From assembly GCF_020740795.1 (NCBI RefSeq), contig NC_067291.1, positions 11,660,780 to 11,724,779 on the forward strand: DNA of 64,000 bases, in the 5' to 3' direction. Origin of the DNA: Apus apus. Its lineage: Eukaryota; Chordata; Aves; Apodiformes; Apodidae. Every line of letters starts with the position of its first letter. Within the stretch, counting starts at the first letter, position 1. Below, in pieces: positions 59,753 to 64,000 of this stretch. The translations under genes were made by a program, and so were the position numbers. The notes beneath the pieces were generated by a model. It saw only the letters and a list, made by a program, of their open reading frames with translations. It searched no databases and was not told the DNA's origin.

Positions 59753-62700
59753 TTAGCCTTATATTTTTAGGCTCCAGTTTAACAAAGTCCTTAAGCATAA
59801 GCTTACCTTTAAGCCCTTCCCTTGGGTTACTTTATTTCCTACTTTAAGGTGCCTTACTTTCATGCCTTGCTGGGTGGGCAACACGGTCAACAAGAGCACT
59901 CAGCTAAAAATCATCATGTAATCATTATGTTTATGATGCTCAGCCCACCATGGGCTGTAGTTCTCATTAATATGACAGCATTTACTACGTATTCCTCTAA
60001 GCAATATACTGAAAATTTCATATCCATTTACAATACATTGAAGTGCTCTGAATACCATGTTGCCATTGCCACTGGCAGATGCTTTTTATTAGTAGTTTCG
60101 GGAAATGCAGATTGTCAACTAACTAACAAATTTGAAGTTCAAGTAGGTATTAATTCAGAGTACTAGTAAAGGAACTAGACAAACAGGAGTCCAGAAAATA
60201 GGAAATTCACCTATTCACCTTCACAGAACAGTAAATACACCTTCACAATAGTTAGTGTGACACTGTCACTTTAAAGGCTGTGTTCTCCACCCACACAAAA
60301 TGTTCTGAACAGCTCTCTCTCTCCCTGTGTTTTACACTAAAATGCATTGTCTTACCTGCTTGGATACTTTTGTATTGTCCCAAGCAACTTTACCATCCCT
60401 ACACAAACTCTTTGTTTACCCAGATATAGTTCTTGTCCCCTCAGCCGTATGATCATAGATTTCTGTTCAATAATGGCATCACCCATTTACTTGGGCACAC
60501 TCCTACTTTATTGAGGTCATTCCAGACTTTTTTCCTCTGCTCTCTACAGTTGCATTAACAGCTTCCTTCCTATTTTTAAATCAGAAGCTAATTTCAGCAA
60601 CTAAGTGCTTATTGTTTCTTCAGGGTCACTCATAAAACAAACACCATTATTGATCTTTCTGAATCTATCACTAGTTTTTCTCTTTTATCTCATCTGAGGG
60701 ACTATTCAAGGGGCAATTTCTCAATAAACCAGGATACCTATCCTAGATAAACTAGGCTATCCGAAGAAAGAGATTTCTCTGTCTGTGTGAGCTAATACAG
60801 CTCCTATCATAGCAGTAGCCAAGCAACTCACAAATGTTAGTGATTTTGTCTACACAACACCTTTTTAAAGGGAAAAGTGTTGTTAACTGTCTGATACAAA
60901 CAAGGAACTAAGAAACAGAAGGATTTAGTTCTTCAAAGGCAAAGACTGCTCATGAACTGCAGAATGAACGGAATCCTTATATCCTGTATTTTAACCACAA
61001 CAGCATCTTCCCTCTATTTTTGCATGCACCCTGGATACATAATTGCTTATTGGCTGGATTACAGCAACTGATGACCTGGCCAGTTGGTATTTACTCTGCA
61101 TTTCTGATGAGCATCTGAAGACAACTGACTTAACAGACTAACATATTTTACCTAGTATTTTACAGGCTAGTATTTTATCCACTGTTATTATTAAGCTTTG
61201 GTACAAGTCTTGGGGCCTAAACCCTAAACCTATTCATTAACCTCTGGATGAGCTAAAGGCAATTTTGGCTTTGCCCAAGAAAATGTGACACCAAAATGCA
61301 AAACAGCCCTTCCACATAATAAGAGCTAAGTGACATCTTTCAGACACGAAGAATCTAAAAGCCTCTTTTGAAGAGAGAGATTTTGATAACCAATTCTATT
61401 TTACCAAGGTATGTAAATGTAAGATTTACTGGCCATTACATTTTGGCTAAATGTTCCAAGCTTGGTCCTTTTCAAATTCTAGGCAAATCCACAAAGAATC
61501 TCTAAGTGCAGTTTGACTGCCATAATGCACCATCACTTGTTAGAATTTTTTTTCAGTGGTCCCTGGGCTTATCACTATCTGGCCACTTTCTTCACAGTTT
61601 TTTTACTCACAGACATGAAAGTCAGGCTTGCTGGTCTTGTTCTTGCTGCTCGCTAGATCAACGTATCTCCAAAGAGAGGAGGTGGAAAGCTAATGGTCTA
61701 GGACTGGAGATTGCTGCCTATGCTGGGTATGTCTGCAGCGTTGTGCCACGGGGAACTGGCTGAGCTCACAATCCTTATACCTAATGAGGGACAAGAGTAA
61801 TTGAGCTAGGTGCAGATCTACACTACTGCAGCTGGACTGCTTCTGGGATCTGAGTTAGATTTTATGTATGACACTAGCCATGCGCACAAAATACACCGTT
61901 TATTCTGAGCCAGGTCAGTTATGTCTGTGTGTCTCATTAACGGGTAGGCAGAGTCCTTCTGTCCTGCTTTAACACTTCTCAGGTGTATTAAACATAGGTT
62001 AAGAAGTTTGTCCCTAGACAGGAAATTTATGCCAAAGGTCTCAGAGACGCACAACAGCATTTGGTAGGGGCAATAACACTGACACTAAAATATATTGTTA
62101 CTCGTATTACTAAGCTAGCATATTAGTATGAAATATGTAAGTTTTACATGAGAATACAAAGATCAAACACACGAACTGCAAAATGAATAAAGATGTAGGT
62201 AGCAAACACTGAAGGATCTGAAGACTAGCAAATCCCCTGGATAAAAGGCATTCAGTGAATCAGAGTACTTGACTTGCATTCTCATCCCCAATACTTATTT
62301 TCTTCTTATTTCTATATTTATATGTTTTCTGGAAAACAAAATAAAAACTCACTATTTTTTTCCATTGCTGAAGAAAGTGTGCCTCTGGTGAAACTTGGAA
62401 ATCAGTATGAATGTAAGTCCTAGTAAAGATGTTATGAGCTGTATTTTTCACTAGCAATATGTTAGGTGACATCTAACATGAAGTTCCATGTAACAGCATC
62501 ATGTGCTACAGGAGCACACTCTACCTCTCAACACCTGGGTAAGCTAAAATCTAGTACTAATGCTCCCCTAGCATGACCTCTCTCTTCCCTCCTGATGGTA
62601 GGTGCTGGGCTCTCTCCAGTTTCTACCTCTGCTTGCTAAGTCATGTTAAAACTAGAGACTGCTTTGTCTTCCCTTGAACTTTACATCCTGTTAGTTTGCA

Positions 62701-63874
62701 CAAAGGAAGTAAGCCATGTTAATAGCACACCTACTTCTTCTTAGTGAAGATGTATTCTGTTGGATATTATTGCCATTCAGATACCTATTCAGACACCCAG
62801 TCAAAGGCTACGACCAGCTGCACAGCATATCATGATTTTCTTAAAGAAAATATAACATCATTAAAACAAAAGGCCCTGCTCTGCTTCTGGGTAAACAAAT
62901 GGGAGTTTTACAAAGGCTCAAAAAGGAAAGGGATTAACATGCTTTGACGTGGTAATGGTCTCAACTGTTCACATTAAAATTTTCACAGTAAATTAAACCA
63001 TGACAGAGGTAGGAAAGAAGTCAATTTTCAGTGGCTCATGCTGTTCTGCTGACATAAATTGCTATTTTTTAGATAGTATATTCACCAACCTGTATGATAG
63101 AATAACAAGACCACAACACACTGTTGATTAAGTTTGGCCTTTTGCATGCTAATTCTAGCCTGCTCTGCCAAAGTAATTGAATGCACCACCTTATTTACAT
63201 GTTTCTAGATATTTAGTAGCCTCTCACTATTCTTTCTTCACTAACCTTAGCTTGAGCCTGTGGTGTTGGCCTTGCCTCCTTGTACGATGTCTGCTGTTCA
63301 ACACCACTTCTCCTGCATCCTCAGTTACACTCCGGACACTTTTCAATTCACTTTGCATCACTCACACCCATCCTTTTCCTGGGATCTTTCGTCAAGGGTA
63401 ATGCTAAAGGTCTGTTCATCTTCATCCTGCCCATCTATGATACCCTGCATACAGCACTTGATTATCTTTACGCTCTTTATAAAAGACCAGCAACTTTTCC
63501 TTGACTAGAAAATGATGGCATGAACCCAACCGCCCTGGTAGGGTTGGAGAAGTAAATACAGACTCTCACTGGTGGATGCCTGCTAATGAGTTCAGACAAC
63601 ACGTGTAACACAGCGAGTTTACACAAGTGACCAAAGAGGAGGGAAGGGACAGGCTGTGTAAGTGTGCCCAGTAACAGACTCCCTGGAGAAACCTCTGCCC
63701 TGCGCTATTGTAGCAGCACCAAAACATGGATGTTTACATACAACGGGGCGCTTATCCGACTGCCAAATGCCCAACATGCCTTTCCACCTTAGTTATATCA
63801 TGGTGGCACAAACCAAAAAATGACAAAGGATTATGAAAGAAAGTCAACACGGCAAAAGACAAAATAGAGCCAGA

Positions 63875-64000
63875 GGTCCAGCCCCCCGCGTGCAGAGGGG
63901 CAGCCACGGAGCGGCAGGGATGGCAGCACCCCCGGCAGAGCTCGGGGCTGCCTCACCTCACCCAGCCCCTCCGCACCGGGCCGGGCTCCCCTGGCACCCC
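63875..64000. other. CpG-rich window edge, probable shore of the HDGFL3 promoter island
   Basis: The last 125 bases switch from AT-rich to GC-rich with about nine CG dinucleotides. HDGFL3 exon 1 (MARPRPREYK... in the family) is absent from the window and must lie to the right, so this is the expected approach to its CpG-island promoter. No exon 1 codons are visible here. Confidence 0.55.

Larger units (their letters stand above)
41916..64000 (-). other. HDGFL3: HDGFL3 intron 1 (continues beyond the window)
   Basis: More than 22 kb with no exon that I can recognise on either strand. Content: MIR relic 48075-48280, homopolymer runs, GATA array and hairpin near 59.6 kb, and four stretches that look like possible conserved enhancers (45560-45780, 47780-48000, 50800-51080, 52190-52510). 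Sequence from 53 to 59 kb is unassigned and AT-rich apart from scattered short open frames. Confidence 0.75.

Overview
The window is a piece of vertebrate nuclear DNA, most likely from a bird. Coding sequence is split into short exons with GT-AG introns. There is a CpG island at a promoter, and one clear CR1 LINE 3' end closes with the TTCTATGATT-type terminus familiar from avian genomes. Two degraded MIR/CORE-SINE relics also fit an amniote. I cannot name the species. No bacterial-type operons, phage genes, CRISPR arrays, tRNAs or rRNAs are visible.

Two protein-coding genes account for all the exons I can support, and they converge tail to tail. TM6SF1 lies on the + strand: ten coding exons from 6387 to 25132 rebuild an uninterrupted 370-residue protein, the length I recall for human TM6SF1. 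HDGFL3 (HDGFRP3) lies on the - strand: coding exons 2 to 6 lie between 41915 and 27888 and rebuild residues 29 to 203 of a 203-residue protein. Its first exon (residues 1-28) is not in the window and should lie beyond 64000. The side-by-side TM6SF1/HDGFL3 arrangement is the one I recall from human 15q25.2.

Layout: 1-6000 is gene-poor upstream DNA. 6020-7120 is a CpG island holding the TM6SF1 promoter, exon 1 and, in intron 1, a 13-copy 19-20 bp minisatellite. 7120-25300 is the rest of TM6SF1. 25300-26720 is the short interval between the two 3' ends. 26720-27893 is the probable HDGFL3 last exon with its 3' UTR. 27894-41838 holds HDGFL3 introns 5 to 2 and exons 5 to 3, with a 44-bp minisatellite, a CR1 relic and a MIR relic. 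41916-64000 is HDGFL3 intron 1, over 22 kb, with a second MIR relic, homopolymer runs, a GATA microsatellite, an AT hairpin and four stretches that look like possible enhancers. The last ~125 bases turn GC- and CpG-rich, as expected when approaching the HDGFL3 promoter.

The two genes have no known joint function. TM6SF1 is an EXPERA-family multi-pass membrane protein reported in lysosomes. HDGFL3 is a PWWP-domain protein of the HDGF family with roles in chromatin binding, neurite outgrowth and microtubules. I found no convincing novel system. The observations most worth a second look are the two minisatellites, the in-frame N-terminal extension upstream of the TM6SF1 start, and the candidate conserved non-coding blocks in HDGFL3 intron 1.
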